Origin: Orrella daihaiensis | GTDB lineage: Bacteria; Pseudomonadota; Gammaproteobacteria; Burkholderiales; Burkholderiaceae_B | Direction: 5' to 3' | DNA length: 64,000 nucleotides | Assembly: GCF_022811525.1 (NCBI RefSeq) | Contig: NZ_CP063982.1 | Coordinates: forward strand, 1,612,001-1,676,000 | Part shown: in pieces, positions 1 through 9,747 of the stretch | Layout: every line of letters begins with the position of its first letter | Position numbering within the stretch: position 1 is the first letter of the stretch | The notes under the pieces: model-generated | Seen by the model: only the letters and a program-made list of their open reading frames with translations | Database searches by the model: none | What the model was told of the DNA's origin: nothing | Translations under genes and position numbers: made by a program

Positions 1-479
1 ATAATGATGGCAAACTCCTCATTGCGACGGCGATTAAAATCTTCCTGTATTTCACGCTGCTTACGCTGCAAATCCGCATCTAAGTTGCCTAATTCACGTT
101 GGCGGCGATTACGGTCACTTTCAGCGAGTACTGGCGCATCTTTCTCAAACTGCTGCACTTTCTTGCGAAATTCGGCGATTTCCTTTTGTAGGTCATCGTT
201 ACGCTTCTTGAATTCTTTTTCAATGTTCTCTTGCGCCAGTTTTGACGGGCCCGAGTCTTGCAAGATCCGTTGCGTATTGACGAACCCGATTTTGACAACG
301 AAGGGCTGAGCAGATTCGTCCTTCTTCGGTGTCTGCGCACCGGATTGGGCCATCGCAACAGGCGAGATAAACAATGCAAGACAGACGGCTGTCAATGCCA
401 TCGCGCCAATGACTCGGCTAGTCATTGCAGGTTTAGCATTGCTGTCAGCCTTACTGGCCAAATTGCCCACTTCGATCAT
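1..479 (-). CDS. skp: OmpH/Skp-family periplasmic chaperone (partial, C-terminus outside window)
   Basis: Periplasmic holdase that carries unfolded outer-membrane proteins toward the BAM complex. The reading frame is open from an ATG at 479 to the left edge, giving 159 codons with no stop. A hydrophobic signal segment ending in an AMA-Q-like site lies near residues 22-41. It is followed by the family-typical start of the mature protein (VKIGFVNTQRIL) and a long Lys/Glu/Arg/Gln-rich coiled coil. An AAGGTGG ribosome-binding site lies 9 bases before the ATG, which supports this start. An internal Met at 425 would give a more usual signal peptide length and cannot be excluded. It lies just downstream of bamA on the same strand, the normal order in proteobacteria. 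Confidence 0.9.
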   Translation of the reverse strand, partial: MIEVGNLASKADSNAKPAMTSRVIGAMALTAVCLALFISPVAMAQSGAQTPKKDESAQPFVVKIGFVNTQRILQDSGPSKLAQENIEKEFKKRNDDLQKEIAEFRKKVQQFEKDAPVLAESDRNRRQRELGNLDADLQRKQREIQEDFNRRRNEEFAII

Positions 480-557
480 ATTTAGTTACCACCTTTGAGT
501 GTGTGAATGACACGCAGATGCAAAGACACCCGTCGGTCATTTTGCCATTGATTACAT

Positions 558-2900
558 CTAGAAAGCCGAACCAACCTGGAACTGGAACACCTGGGTCTCA
601 TCACCCTCTTTAGCGTTCAATGCTTTGGCGTAAACGAGTTGCAAGGGCCCCATCGGGGACAGCCAAGACATACCAAAACCAGTAGAGTAACGCAGATCGC
701 CAAAGTCCACTGTATCAGACGAATTTCCAGCACCGGTACCATAGACCTGACCGGCATCGCCAAACACGAAAAGTCTTAGTGTTTTATCGCGTCCTGACCC
801 TGGCAGTGGGAAGAAAAACTGCACATTACCCACCACGCGCCTAGAGCCACCCAGATAAGTGCCGGTGCGAGGGTCCTTGGGACCTAAAGAATTACCCTGA
901 TAACCCCGAACAGTGCCAATACCGCCCGCAAAAACATCCTTAATTACCGGGAATGGATTATCACTGTTGTAGACATCACCATAATCAAAGAGTGCGTTAA
1001 ACGCCAATGTGTAATCACGGCCGATTGGAATGAAGTGCTGGTGTTGAGCACTGAGCATATAGTATTTAAGTGACACTGTACCTACCGTGGCACTTAAACG
1101 TGTAAAAGATCCGCGGGTTGGATTGAGCACACTATCACGAGTATCTTTGGACCAGCCTGCACTGAGAATTGGTGTGTTGGTCGCGTCACCATAGGCATCG
1201 ACATACTGCTCGTATGCCAGCGGCGAGTCTTCATATAACGAAATCTTGTTATGTTCAAAGTTAAGCCCGAGTGAAACACGATCAAACTCAGAGATGGGCA
1301 CCCCAAAATTAAATCCACCCCCTGCAGAAATCACCTCGTAATTGCCAGGGTTGTTCAAGCTTGGCGTCACAGTCCGATAGTAGCCAGAGGTCGTTCTACT
1401 GACTCCGTCAAGGGTCCAATATGGATCCGTATGACTTAACACGAATGTTCGCGCGTCTTGACTGGTGTTGACGGAGAAATCCAACTCCGTTCCACTTCCG
1501 AAGACGTTTTTCTCGGAAATTCCCGCACTCAGGATAACGCCATCGGTCTGTCCGTAGCCGATACCCAGGTTGATTGCACCGGTTTGACGCTCAGTGACCT
1601 TGACATTAACGTCGACCTGATCAACTGAACCAGGTACTGGCTCTGTAGTGACATCAACCTCCTGAAAATAACCAAGTCGCTCGAGGCGCTCTTTGGATAA
1701 TTTAATGGCACCACCGTCATACCATGCCGCCTCTAGTTGACGAATTTCACGGCGAGCCACTGTGTCTCGAGTGCGCTCATTACCCGTGATCTCCACTTTC
1801 CGTACATAGACCCTGCGACTCGGATCAACAAAAAAAGTCAGCGCAACTGTCTGTTTTTCACGATCAAGCACAGGATTGGGATTAACGTTGGCAAAGGCGT
1901 AGCCAAGGTCTCCAAGATAGCTCCTGATGGCAACCGATGTTTCGTTAGACTTGGCACCAGAAAACGTTTCTCCGGCTTTGATCGTCACGAGTGCTTCAAT
2001 TTCCTGATCAAGGCTAAGCAAATTGCCCGCTAGCTGAACATCCGAGACAGTGTAAGGCTTACCTTCTGAGATCGAGATCGTAATGTAGATGTCCTGGCGA
2101 TCGGGGGATATGGTGACCTGGGGAGTCTCCATAGAGAACTCCAGATATCCACGATCCAGATAAAACGACCGGATCGACTCCATATCGGCTTCAAGCTTTT
2201 CTCGTGAATACTTATCCGTATCCGTGTACCAAGTGAGATAGCCAGATGTCGTCAATTGCATCAGATCCAACAAGTCGCCCTCTGAAAAGGCTTCGTTGCC
2301 GATAATCCGGATTTCCTTGATCTTGGCAACCGACCCCTCGAAGACATCGAAGTTCACCCCCACCCGGTTACGCGGCAAGGGAGTTGTGGTAGCCGTAATT
2401 TCCACGCCATATTTAGCTTTACTCAGGTACTGCTGCTGAAGCTCAAACTCGGCTTGCTCGAGCATCGCCTGGTCAAAGATTCTTCCTTCCCCAAACCCGA
2501 CTTGCTGGAAAGCTTCAATAATTTGCTTGCTTTCAAACTCGCGCATGCCCGTAAACGAGATCGAAGCGATCACGGGGCGTTCTTGGACAGTGACCACCAC
2601 AATGTCATTGGCTGTCGAGATACGCACATCGCTAAAGAATCCCGTCGAATACAGTTCGCGGATGATATCGGTCGCCATCTCTTCAGTGAACGTATCGCCA
2701 ACCTTCACAGGAACATAGGCAAATACGGTGCCGGCCTCTGTGCGTTGTATGCCGTCAACCCGAATATCTTTGACCTTAAATGGTGTGAACGCTGAAGCTA
2801 ATGAGGGGACTGCGAGGACAACTGCGACCAGAAAAAACGCCAGTAATCCTTTCAACTTCAGTATCTTGCCTTCAGGCTGTCCCAACTGACTAGCTCGCAT
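558..2900 (-). CDS. bamA: Outer membrane protein assembly factor BamA
   Basis: Central component of the BAM complex, which folds and inserts beta-barrel proteins into the outer membrane. The 780-residue protein has an N-terminal signal sequence (hydrophobic core around residues 17-37, ending ASA). About five POTRA repeats follow, covering roughly residues 40-440. A C-terminal 16-strand barrel ends in the phenylalanine-terminated beta signal QFQVGSAF. The barrel contains the VRGYQ motif of the Omp85 L6 loop. Length matches the family. It lies between rseP and skp on the same strand, as in other betaproteobacteria. A GGAG motif precedes the start by about 10 bases. Confidence 0.97.
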   Translation of the reverse strand: MRASQLGQPEGKILKLKGLLAFFLVAVVLAVPSLASAFTPFKVKDIRVDGIQRTEAGTVFAYVPVKVGDTFTEEMATDIIRELYSTGFFSDVRISTANDIVVVTVQERPVIASISFTGMREFESKQIIEAFQQVGFGEGRIFDQAMLEQAEFELQQQYLSKAKYGVEITATTTPLPRNRVGVNFDVFEGSVAKIKEIRIIGNEAFSEGDLLDLMQLTTSGYLTWYTDTDKYSREKLEADMESIRSFYLDRGYLEFSMETPQVTISPDRQDIYITISISEGKPYTVSDVQLAGNLLSLDQEIEALVTIKAGETFSGAKSNETSVAIRSYLGDLGYAFANVNPNPVLDREKQTVALTFFVDPSRRVYVRKVEITGNERTRDTVARREIRQLEAAWYDGGAIKLSKERLERLGYFQEVDVTTEPVPGSVDQVDVNVKVTERQTGAINLGIGYGQTDGVILSAGISEKNVFGSGTELDFSVNTSQDARTFVLSHTDPYWTLDGVSRTTSGYYRTVTPSLNNPGNYEVISAGGGFNFGVPISEFDRVSLGLNFEHNKISLYEDSPLAYEQYVDAYGDATNTPILSAGWSKDTRDSVLNPTRGSFTRLSATVGTVSLKYYMLSAQHQHFIPIGRDYTLAFNALFDYGDVYNSDNPFPVIKDVFAGGIGTVRGYQGNSLGPKDPRTGTYLGGSRRVVGNVQFFFPLPGSGRDKTLRLFVFGDAGQVYGTGAGNSSDTVDFGDLRYSTGFGMSWLSPMGPLQLVYAKALNAKEGDETQVFQFQVGSAF

Positions 2901-2973
2901 AAATCACAATCTCCGTTATTAGGGTGCTGCGTAATACCGACACCCCATACAAGCATTTTAAGGGACAACGACC

Positions 2974-4302
2974 TCAACTCAAAAGGCGGGTGAAGTCATT
3001 AAAAATCGCTAGCGTCATCAACCCAGCCAACAGTACGACCCCTACCTTGTGTCCGAGCATCATCCAACTTTCTGGGACTGGCTTACCCCGCACAATCTCA
3101 ACCGTGTAATACATCAGATGCCCCCCATCAAGCATAGGGATCGGGAGCAAATTAAGCACCCCAATACTCACACTGACTAGGGCTAAAAATGCCAAATACG
3201 CCGTCAACCCAATCTGAGCCGTCTGCCCGGCGTAGTCCGCTATCGTCACCGGACCACTGATATTCTTCCATGAGACTGCACCAGAGATCATGCTTCCAAG
3301 CATCTTAAGTGAGAACCAGGCTGTTTCGTAAGTTCGAGTCACCCCTTGCCAAATGCTTTGAACCAAGCCGTGCTCGACCATGACCATCGGCACTTCATTG
3401 GCCAGTCCAACGCCAATTCGTCCAATGACAGCCCCATCTGGCCCGTCGGCCGGGCTAGGTACGACCTCAATCGTCACGGGTGAGCCCTGACGATCAACCA
3501 CCAGCGTAAGCGGTCGGCCGGGGTTTGCTTGAACGGTCTGAATAAGCTGACGGGTGTCGATCACGGGACGTGCGTCAATGCTAAGAACCACATCAGCACT
3601 CGCTAGCCCGGCTTTCTGACCAGCACTGTCTGGTTGCACACTGGTGATCACTGTTTTACCCGGCTGCAGTTGCAGACCTGCCAACGCCAACGCGTCTGTG
3701 TCGGGCCCGGGGTCGGCAGCCGGCAACGTCACAACCAACTCTGACTGACGATCAAAACGGTCAACCGTGAGGTTCACATTTCCGCCATGCACCATGTCAT
3801 CCAGCATTTGCCAGCGTGCTTGATTCCATGAAGTCACCGGGACACCATTGACTGCAATGACCCGATCGCCGCCAGCAACACCCGCCTGAGCAGCCGCGGA
3901 ATTCGCTGGCGGCTGGGCCAGAATCGGCACCGGTTCCTCAGTACCGATCATGTTCAGTCCGGCATATAAGACTGCAGCCAATATAAAGTTGGCAATCGGC
4001 CCTGCGCTAACAATAAAAAATCGATTTTTAACGGGTTGGTTACTAAATGCCTCCCGTTTCTCGCTCTCGCTAGCACCTTGCTCTGGTTCATCTTGCATCT
4101 TGACATAGCCACCCAAGGGAATGCCTGCAAGGACCCACTCCGTACCGCGGCGATCAATTCGCTTGAGCAGGGGTTTCCCAAATCCCACCGAGAACCTGAG
4201 AACCCGCACCCCGCAGCGTCGGGCAGCCCAATAGTGACCATACTCATGAAATGTAATGATGATGCCTAGTGCGATGACGAATGCGAGTATGGTCGTTAAC
4301 AT
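2974..4302 (-). CDS. rseP: Site-2 intramembrane zinc protease RseP
   Basis: Inner-membrane metalloprotease that cleaves the anti-sigma factor RseA (envelope stress) and remnant signal peptides. The HExxH zinc motif (HEYGH) is at residues 19-23 in the first transmembrane segment. Two PDZ regions lie in the middle, and the second active-site motif (MLDGGH) is near the C-terminus, followed by a final membrane helix. From the Met at 4302 the protein is 442 residues, close to the E. coli length. The frame continues upstream to a TTG at 4347, but that would overlap dxr and add a non-hydrophobic tail. The gap to dxr is 11 bases, so co-expression with dxr and bamA is likely. Confidence 0.95.
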   Translation of the reverse strand: MLTTILAFVIALGIIITFHEYGHYWAARRCGVRVLRFSVGFGKPLLKRIDRRGTEWVLAGIPLGGYVKMQDEPEQGASESEKREAFSNQPVKNRFFIVSAGPIANFILAAVLYAGLNMIGTEEPVPILAQPPANSAAAQAGVAGGDRVIAVNGVPVTSWNQARWQMLDDMVHGGNVNLTVDRFDRQSELVVTLPAADPGPDTDALALAGLQLQPGKTVITSVQPDSAGQKAGLASADVVLSIDARPVIDTRQLIQTVQANPGRPLTLVVDRQGSPVTIEVVPSPADGPDGAVIGRIGVGLANEVPMVMVEHGLVQSIWQGVTRTYETAWFSLKMLGSMISGAVSWKNISGPVTIADYAGQTAQIGLTAYLAFLALVSVSIGVLNLLPIPMLDGGHLMYYTVEIVRGKPVPESWMMLGHKVGVVLLAGLMTLAIFNDFTRLLS

Positions 4303-4313
4303 AGCCAAAAGAC

Positions 4314-5525
4314 TCAGGAAGTGATTGTGCCAATAGTTTGACTGCAATGCGTGGCGAAGGTTCGGGCAGCCGCATCATTGGCAAGGACATCATCGAGGCA
4401 AGCGATATCGTCCTGATGCGATCTGGCTTGCCAATCAAGTGTTTGGCTAACAATACGGGCAATGTCAAGATAACCGATTTTGCCCTGTAAAAATGCCTCG
4501 ACTGCAACCTCATTGCTGGCATTTAGCGCGATACATGCCCCCTGCCCGGCTCTGAGCGCATCAAAGGCCAGTTCAAGGCAAGGATAGCGTTGCGGTTGCA
4601 CAGCCTCAAACTCGAGCCGACCCTGCCGGGTTAGATCCAGCATATCGACGCCGGCGTCGATACGCGTCGGAAAGCCCAGCGCATGTGCGATTGGTGTGCG
4701 CATATCCGGGTTTCCAAGTTGAGCCAAGACCGAACCATCGGTGTACTGCACCATCGAATGGACGATACTCTGAGGATGAATGAGAACATCGATCTGATCG
4801 GCACTCACGTTGAACAACCAATGGGCCTCGATAACCTCAAGCCCTTTGTTTAGCATGGTGGCTGAATCAACTGAAATTTTGCGACCCATTTCCCAATTGG
4901 GATGGGCGCAGGCTTGTTCAGGTGTGACGCTAGCCAGACTTTCGAGATCGAGCGTTCTAAACGGCCCACCAGAGGCCGTCAATATCAACTTTTGAACGCC
5001 GGCTCTGCTAACCAAGTTGTTAGTTTCACTACACGACGGCAAACACTGAAATATGGCATTGTGTTCGCTGTCGATGGGCAACAAGGTCGCCCCGTGCTCA
5101 GCCACGGTTGTCATCAAAAGGCTACCTGCGGCTACCAGAGACTCTTTATTTGCCAAAAGAATCTTCTTGCCAGCTTTGGCCGCGGCAAAGATGGAGGCAA
5201 GACCCGCAATCCCCACGATGGCAGCCATGACAATATCGGTTTGGTTTTCCGCGGCGGTCTGCGCCAACGCCTGCGGACCGACACGCACGTCTGGCATCGG
5301 GGCAACATTGCTCCATGCCTTTTTGAATTGGGTCGCCGCTGCATCGTCTGGCACAACCACACAGCTAGCACGTGTATCGCAGGCGATTTGAGCTAATTCC
5401 GCCATGCGCCTATTCGCGCTCAAGGCATGAACCGTGAAGCGGTCGGGATGGCGCTTGATGACATCGATGGTGCTTTGCCCAATCGATCCAGTCGCGCCCA
5501 GAATAGTGACGGATTGCGCGCTCAT
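4314..5525 (-). CDS. dxr: 1-deoxy-D-xylulose 5-phosphate reductoisomerase
   Basis: Second step of the MEP isoprenoid pathway: NADPH-dependent conversion of DXP to MEP. The N-terminal dinucleotide fold shows GATGSIGQST. The catalytic region has ASGGPFR, a KISVDSATM stretch with the metal ligands, EAHWLF and HPQSIVHS. Length from the chosen start is 403 residues, typical for the family. The start at 5525 makes a 4-base ATGA overlap with the end of cdsA, which points to translational coupling. Frame extension to 5534 would add only three residues. Confidence 0.96.
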   Translation of the reverse strand: MSAQSVTILGATGSIGQSTIDVIKRHPDRFTVHALSANRRMAELAQIACDTRASCVVVPDDAAATQFKKAWSNVAPMPDVRVGPQALAQTAAENQTDIVMAAIVGIAGLASIFAAAKAGKKILLANKESLVAAGSLLMTTVAEHGATLLPIDSEHNAIFQCLPSCSETNNLVSRAGVQKLILTASGGPFRTLDLESLASVTPEQACAHPNWEMGRKISVDSATMLNKGLEVIEAHWLFNVSADQIDVLIHPQSIVHSMVQYTDGSVLAQLGNPDMRTPIAHALGFPTRIDAGVDMLDLTRQGRLEFEAVQPQRYPCLELAFDALRAGQGACIALNASNEVAVEAFLQGKIGYLDIARIVSQTLDWQARSHQDDIACLDDVLANDAAARTFATHCSQTIGTITS

Positions 5526-6367
5526 GAATACCAAAAATCCGAAACCAAGAAATAAGCCACTGGAACAACGGCAACCACGGCATCCACACGATCATAGACA
5601 CCACCATGACCGGGAAGCAAACGGCTCGAATCCTTCACGTTGGCCTGACGCTTCAGAAAGGACTCAAACAAGTCCCCCATCACCGCAAGCACACCAAGCA
5701 GCACGGATGCAGCAATCAACCCTACCCAACCCCATAACTGCAGTAACCAAGAAGCGTAACTGTTGTCTATGGATGCGGTCACGAGCATCCATAGAACCAC
5801 CCCTGCCAGACCGAACAATGCACCCTCACGGGTCTTGCCAGGGCTAATGTGAGGAGCCAGCTTTTGCTTACCGAATTGCTTACCACCGAAATATGCCAGG
5901 ATGTCAGCTATCCAAATCAGCAGTAGCAGCGACAACAGACTCCATGCCCCCGAATTGATCCACAGCAGTGCCAATACACCCCAGGTGGCAAATAGGCATA
6001 CAGGTGCAAACAAACTCCATGCGATCGATTGCGGGTTGTTGTTAATCTGAGCCGTCAGCAGCTTCCAGGGGATTGCGGTAAGCCAAACCAGTACACTGAC
6101 AACCACAGTCGCATGCAAGATGTCCAGTTGATCGCCATCGCCTGCGAGCCATTGGTAGGCCTGCACGCCCGTAACTACAGTTAGCACCACACCGAGAATG
6201 ACGGCAAGCCAAGTGGACTGGGGAGCCGTCAACCGAAGCCATTCATATGCCGTCACACCAACCACCAGGCTAAAGAATACGAGCAACGGCCATGGATTTT
6301 CCAGGGACAGATCAACGGCCAGAATCCCAAGCAACACCACCGCGGTCACAACACGTTTCAAAAGCAT
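5522..6367 (-). CDS. cdsA: Phosphatidate cytidylyltransferase
   Basis: Integral membrane enzyme that makes CDP-diacylglycerol from phosphatidate and CTP, the branch point of phospholipid synthesis. The C-terminal CdsA signature is present: SFLKRQANVKDS followed by LLPGHGGVYDRVD. Several hydrophobic helices precede it. The chosen start MLLKRV gives 281 residues. An in-frame extension to 6445 would run far into uppS and carries no recognisable sequence. uppS ends 2 bases upstream, and cdsA overlaps dxr by 4 bases. Confidence 0.95.
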   Translation of the reverse strand: MLLKRVVTAVVLLGILAVDLSLENPWPLLVFFSLVVGVTAYEWLRLTAPQSTWLAVILGVVLTVVTGVQAYQWLAGDGDQLDILHATVVVSVLVWLTAIPWKLLTAQINNNPQSIAWSLFAPVCLFATWGVLALLWINSGAWSLLSLLLLIWIADILAYFGGKQFGKQKLAPHISPGKTREGALFGLAGVVLWMLVTASIDNSYASWLLQLWGWVGLIAASVLLGVLAVMGDLFESFLKRQANVKDSSRLLPGHGGVYDRVDAVVAVVPVAYFLVSDFWYS

Positions 6368-6369
6368 GG

Positions 6370-7143
6370 CTAATTGACTTTCTCTGCAACAGCGTGAATC
6401 TGCGCGCTCGTACGGCCGAACCGCCGCTCGCGATGCCGGTACCACTGAACCGCAGCGTCCATGTCGCCGGCACCGAATTCCGGCCAGTATTTATCCGTGA
6501 AATAAAGTTCGGTATAGGCCAATTGCCAGATCAAAAAATTCGAGATCCGCTGCTCGCCACCAGTCCGAATAAAAAGGTCGGGTTCTGGCGCCCAGGCCAT
6601 GCTCAGATGCCGAGCGAGACTATCCTCATCAATGAGCGATGGATTGTCGATGAGCGCGGGGTCCAGCGACAACATTTTTTGTGTTGCTTGCAAAATGTCC
6701 CAACGCCCACCGTAGTTGGCTGCAATGGTTAAGTGAAAGGCTTCGTTATGCGCCGTAGTATCTTGAGCCTGTTGAATCATCCTTTGTAGCTTTGGCTCGA
6801 ATCGACTGACATCACCAATGACCCGCAGTCGTACGCCTTTACTAGAAAGCTCGTCCACTTCGCGCTCAAGCGCTTGAACGAACAAACCCATTAACAGGTT
6901 GACTTCTTCAGAGGGGCGGCGCCAGTTCTCAGAGCTAAATGCAAATAACGTCAGATACCGGGTGCCCAGAGCGCCAAAATACTCAAGTGCATTGCGAACA
7001 GACTGCACTCCCCGGGCATGGCCGGCTGATCGCGGGAGATGCCGCTTAGTCGCCCAACGGCCATTGCCATCCATAATGATAGCCACATGCTCAGGGATAT
7101 CGGATACCTCGGGTATCCGTTTAGTCGAGCTAATGATTTTCAA
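6370..7143 (-). CDS. uppS: Undecaprenyl diphosphate synthase (cis-prenyltransferase)
   Basis: Condenses isopentenyl diphosphate units to undecaprenyl diphosphate, the lipid carrier for peptidoglycan and other polysaccharides. The catalytic IMDGNGRWA motif has its aspartate at about residue 25. The family blocks FAFSSENWRRP and RTGGEQRISNFL (substrate binding) are present. The 257-residue length is typical. It sits between frr and cdsA, so isoprenoid precursor (dxr) and carrier synthesis lie in one gene string. Confidence 0.96.
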   Translation of the reverse strand: MKIISSTKRIPEVSDIPEHVAIIMDGNGRWATKRHLPRSAGHARGVQSVRNALEYFGALGTRYLTLFAFSSENWRRPSEEVNLLMGLFVQALEREVDELSSKGVRLRVIGDVSRFEPKLQRMIQQAQDTTAHNEAFHLTIAANYGGRWDILQATQKMLSLDPALIDNPSLIDEDSLARHLSMAWAPEPDLFIRTGGEQRISNFLIWQLAYTELYFTDKYWPEFGAGDMDAAVQWYRHRERRFGRTSAQIHAVAEKVN

Positions 7144-7188
7144 ATGATTATCCTAAGAGCCACGGCACTGTACTGTGAGGTTCAGTCC

Positions 7189-7749
7189 TTAAACCTTCAT
7201 CACCTCAGCTTCTTTTTGCGTAATCAACTTATCGATTTCAGATACAAACTGATCAGTCAACTTCTGGATCACGTCCTGAGCACGACGCTCGTCATCTTCA
7301 GAAATTTCTTTGTCTTTGACTAGTTTTTTCAAGCCATCATTTGCGTCACGACGCAGGTTGCGGATAGCAACTTTGGCATCCTCGCCCTCTGCTCGAACTA
7401 CTTTGGTGAGTTCACGTCGGCGCTCCTCTGTCAATGCCGGCATCGGCACACGTATCGACTCACCCATGGCCTGCGGATTCAATCCCAGATCGGAGTCACG
7501 AATGGCTTTTTCTACAACTTGAGCCATGCTTTTTTCCCAAACCTGTACGGCTAATGTGCGCGCGTCGAGCAAATTGACATTGGCAACTTGCGATAAGGGC
7601 GTCATGGCACCGTAGTATTCAACCTCGATGTGGTCAAGCAAGCCCGTATGCGCTCTTCCTGTGCGAATCTTAGACAACGTTGATTGCAACGTTTCAAGCG
7701 ATTTGTTCATTTTGGTCTCTGTACTAGACCGAATATCTTGAATGCTCAT
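7189..7749 (-). CDS. frr: Ribosome recycling factor
   Basis: Splits post-termination ribosomes together with EF-G. From MSIQDIR the product is 186 residues, the family norm. It shows the two-domain pattern: a long three-helix bundle (ETLQSTLSKIRTGRAH near the start, TEERRRELTKVVRAEGEDAKVAIRN in the middle) and a small beta domain (VEYYGAMTPLSQVANV). The open frame runs on to 7881 inside pyrH, but that extension has no family similarity, so 7749 was chosen. The gap to pyrH is 19 bases. Confidence 0.96.
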   Translation of the reverse strand: MSIQDIRSSTETKMNKSLETLQSTLSKIRTGRAHTGLLDHIEVEYYGAMTPLSQVANVNLLDARTLAVQVWEKSMAQVVEKAIRDSDLGLNPQAMGESIRVPMPALTEERRRELTKVVRAEGEDAKVAIRNLRRDANDGLKKLVKDKEISEDDERRAQDVIQKLTDQFVSEIDKLITQKEAEVMKV

Positions 7750-7768
7750 AACTCGAACTCCAAAAAAC

Positions 7769-8485
7769 TTAGACATGCACCAAGGTGCCCTCATCCTCGC
7801 CATTGACTGCCCGTGCAAGCGCGCCAGCTTTGTTGATAGAGAACACACGAATTGGTAATTTCTGATCGCGACACAGTGCAAATGCCGTCGCGTCCATCAC
7901 TTCAAGGCGGCGAGCAATGACCTCATCAAAACTGATCCTGCTGTAACGCTGTGCTGAAGGATCTTTGTTCGGGTCTGCGCTGTATATCCCATCGACTTTG
8001 GTGGCCTTCAGCACGATTTCAGCACCAACTTCAGCGCCGCGTAAAGCTGCTGCTGTATCAGTGGTGAAGAAGGGGTTGCCTGTACCAGCCGCAAATATGA
8101 CTACCTTGCCCTCTTCGAGATAGCGCAAAGCCTTGGGTCTTATGTAGGGCTCAACTACCTGCTCTATGTTCAAGGCCGACTGCACTCTGGCATCGACCCC
8201 ACGGTGCTTGAGCGCATCTTGCAAGGCCAAGGCATTCATCACCGTCGCCATCATGCCCATGTAGTCAGCGGTGGCGCGGTCCATGCCCTGAGCACCCGGC
8301 GCTACACCGCGAAAGATATTGCCACCACCAATAACAACCGCAAGCTGCACCCCGAGGTTGGCTACGTCACTGACTTCTTCGGTCATTCTCAGTATGGTGC
8401 CTCGATTGATGCCGTAGGCGTCTTCGCCCATCAGGGCCTCACCAGACAATTTAAGCAAAACGCGTTGATGACGTTGGGCAGACAT
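7769..8485 (-). CDS. pyrH: UMP kinase
   Basis: Phosphorylates UMP to UDP in pyrimidine nucleotide synthesis. It belongs to the amino-acid-kinase family: LLKLSGEALMG near the N-terminus, VIGGGNIFRG for phosphate binding, an ATKVDGIYSADP nucleotide-binding block and a C-terminal GTLV strand. The start MSAQRH gives 238 residues. Upstream in-frame codons to 8530 are hydrophobic filler in the intergenic region and were not used. It is separated from tsf by 194 bases containing a strong terminator, so pyrH-frr probably has its own promoter there. Confidence 0.95.
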   Translation of the reverse strand: MSAQRHQRVLLKLSGEALMGEDAYGINRGTILRMTEEVSDVANLGVQLAVVIGGGNIFRGVAPGAQGMDRATADYMGMMATVMNALALQDALKHRGVDARVQSALNIEQVVEPYIRPKALRYLEEGKVVIFAAGTGNPFFTTDTAAALRGAEVGAEIVLKATKVDGIYSADPNKDPSAQRYSRISFDEVIARRLEVMDATAFALCRDQKLPIRVFSINKAGALARAVNGEDEGTLVHV

Positions 8486-8616
8486 GAGGACCTCAGCGAA
8501 GACAAAGACAACAAACCAGAGATGGAGCAAGTTTAGCCGATTCGCGCTTTAACCATGGCAATTGGCAAATCTGCTGATAGACGGTATGGCATCTAACCAT
8601 CGGCAACGCTTAGTCG

Positions 8617-8662
8617 CAAAAAAACCGGACAAACAGCCTACTGAAGGCCGTTCTGTCCGGTT
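8617..8662 (-). terminator. Rho-independent terminator of rpsB-tsf
   Basis: On the minus strand a 9-base stem AACCGGACA/TGTCCGGTT encloses a second short helix (GGCCT/AGGC). A run of seven T follows at 8618-8624. It begins 18 bases after the tsf stop. It should separate the rpsB-tsf transcript from pyrH. Confidence 0.9.
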
Positions 8663-8679
8663 GCTATCTGATTGAACGA

Positions 8680-9558
8680 TTAGGCAGTGCCAGCCGCCGC
8701 GGCGGCAACTTCTGCCGCAAAATCAGAGACCTTCTTCTCAATACCTTCGCCGACCACAAACAGCTCAAATTGCTTGACCGATGCGCCTTTCTCCTTGAGC
8801 ATCTGACCAACCGTCTGCTTGTCATTTTTTACAAATGGTTGCGATAGCAAAGCGACCTCTTTCAGATACTTTTGAACAGCGCCTTCAACCATTTTTTCAA
8901 CAATCTCGGGTGGCTTACCGGATTCGGCCGCTTTCTGGCGAGCAACCGAGCGCTCGGTTTCTTTGTCTGACTCGGGTACACCGCTCTCATCAATTGCCTT
9001 TGGCTTGGTCGCAGCCACGTGCATGGCGACGTCTTTACCAACCTCTTCTGCGCCGGTGAAATCTACCAATACGCCAATCTTGCCGCCGTGCACATAGCTA
9101 GCAAGTGCACCATCGGTTTGAAAGCGTTTGAAGCGGCGTATGGTCATGTTTTCACCGATTTTGCCAACCAATGCAGTTCGGGTGGATTCAACAGTACCCT
9201 CTCCCATGGGCAATTCCGACAGCGCGGCCACATCCGCCGGTGACTTGGTGGCCACCATGTCGGCAATTTGTTGCACAAAGCCGATAAAGTCATCGTTCTT
9301 GGCAACAAAGTCAGTTTCACAGTTGACTTCTACAATGGCGCCTGTCTTGCTGTCCGCAGAGATACAGATGCCGATCAATCCCTCTGCAGTCACACGTGCT
9401 GCTGCTTTGCTCGCCTTACTGCCGAGCTTGACACGCAGCACCTCTTCAGCCTTGTCCATATCACCATTAGCTTCAGTCAGGGCTTTTTTGCACTCCATCA
9501 TGGGTGCATCGGTCTTCTCACGCAATGTCTTGACCATTGCGGCGGTAATTTCAGCCAT
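8680..9558 (-). CDS. tsf: Translation elongation factor Ts
   Basis: Guanine-nucleotide exchange factor for EF-Tu. The N-terminal UBA-like domain with VKTLREKTDAPMMECKKAL is diagnostic, as is the TDFVAKN core motif. The 292-residue length is normal. A GGAG ribosome-binding site lies upstream of the start. It follows rpsB after a 189-base spacer that holds a possible attenuator hairpin. The C-terminus is alanine-rich, which is common in betaproteobacterial EF-Ts. Confidence 0.97.
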   Translation of the reverse strand: MAEITAAMVKTLREKTDAPMMECKKALTEANGDMDKAEEVLRVKLGSKASKAAARVTAEGLIGICISADSKTGAIVEVNCETDFVAKNDDFIGFVQQIADMVATKSPADVAALSELPMGEGTVESTRTALVGKIGENMTIRRFKRFQTDGALASYVHGGKIGVLVDFTGAEEVGKDVAMHVAATKPKAIDESGVPESDKETERSVARQKAAESGKPPEIVEKMVEGAVQKYLKEVALLSQPFVKNDKQTVGQMLKEKGASVKQFELFVVGEGIEKKVSDFAAEVAAAAAGTA

Positions 9559-9611
9559 GTTCGCTCCGTCTACTTCAATGATTTGCGATCCAGATGGTAT
9601 CGAGGATCCCT

Positions 9612-9636
9612 AAACACAACCAGACAATCAGTCTGG
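9612..9636 (-). terminator. Possible attenuator hairpin between rpsB and tsf
   Basis: On the minus strand, CCAGAC-TGATT-GTCTGG (9620-9636) is followed by TTGTGTTT. The 6-base stem and broken U-tract suggest a leaky terminator, which would lower tsf expression relative to rpsB. The structure is short, so confidence is limited. Confidence 0.4.
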
Positions 9637-9747
9637 CGCTACTTTGGTTTTAGAAAGTCAGGTCAACGATGAGGGCGAACTCATAAATCCGCCATCACCA
9701 TATTTCCCGCGAGCCCCCCACAGCAACACTACAAGGGGCCAAAGGCA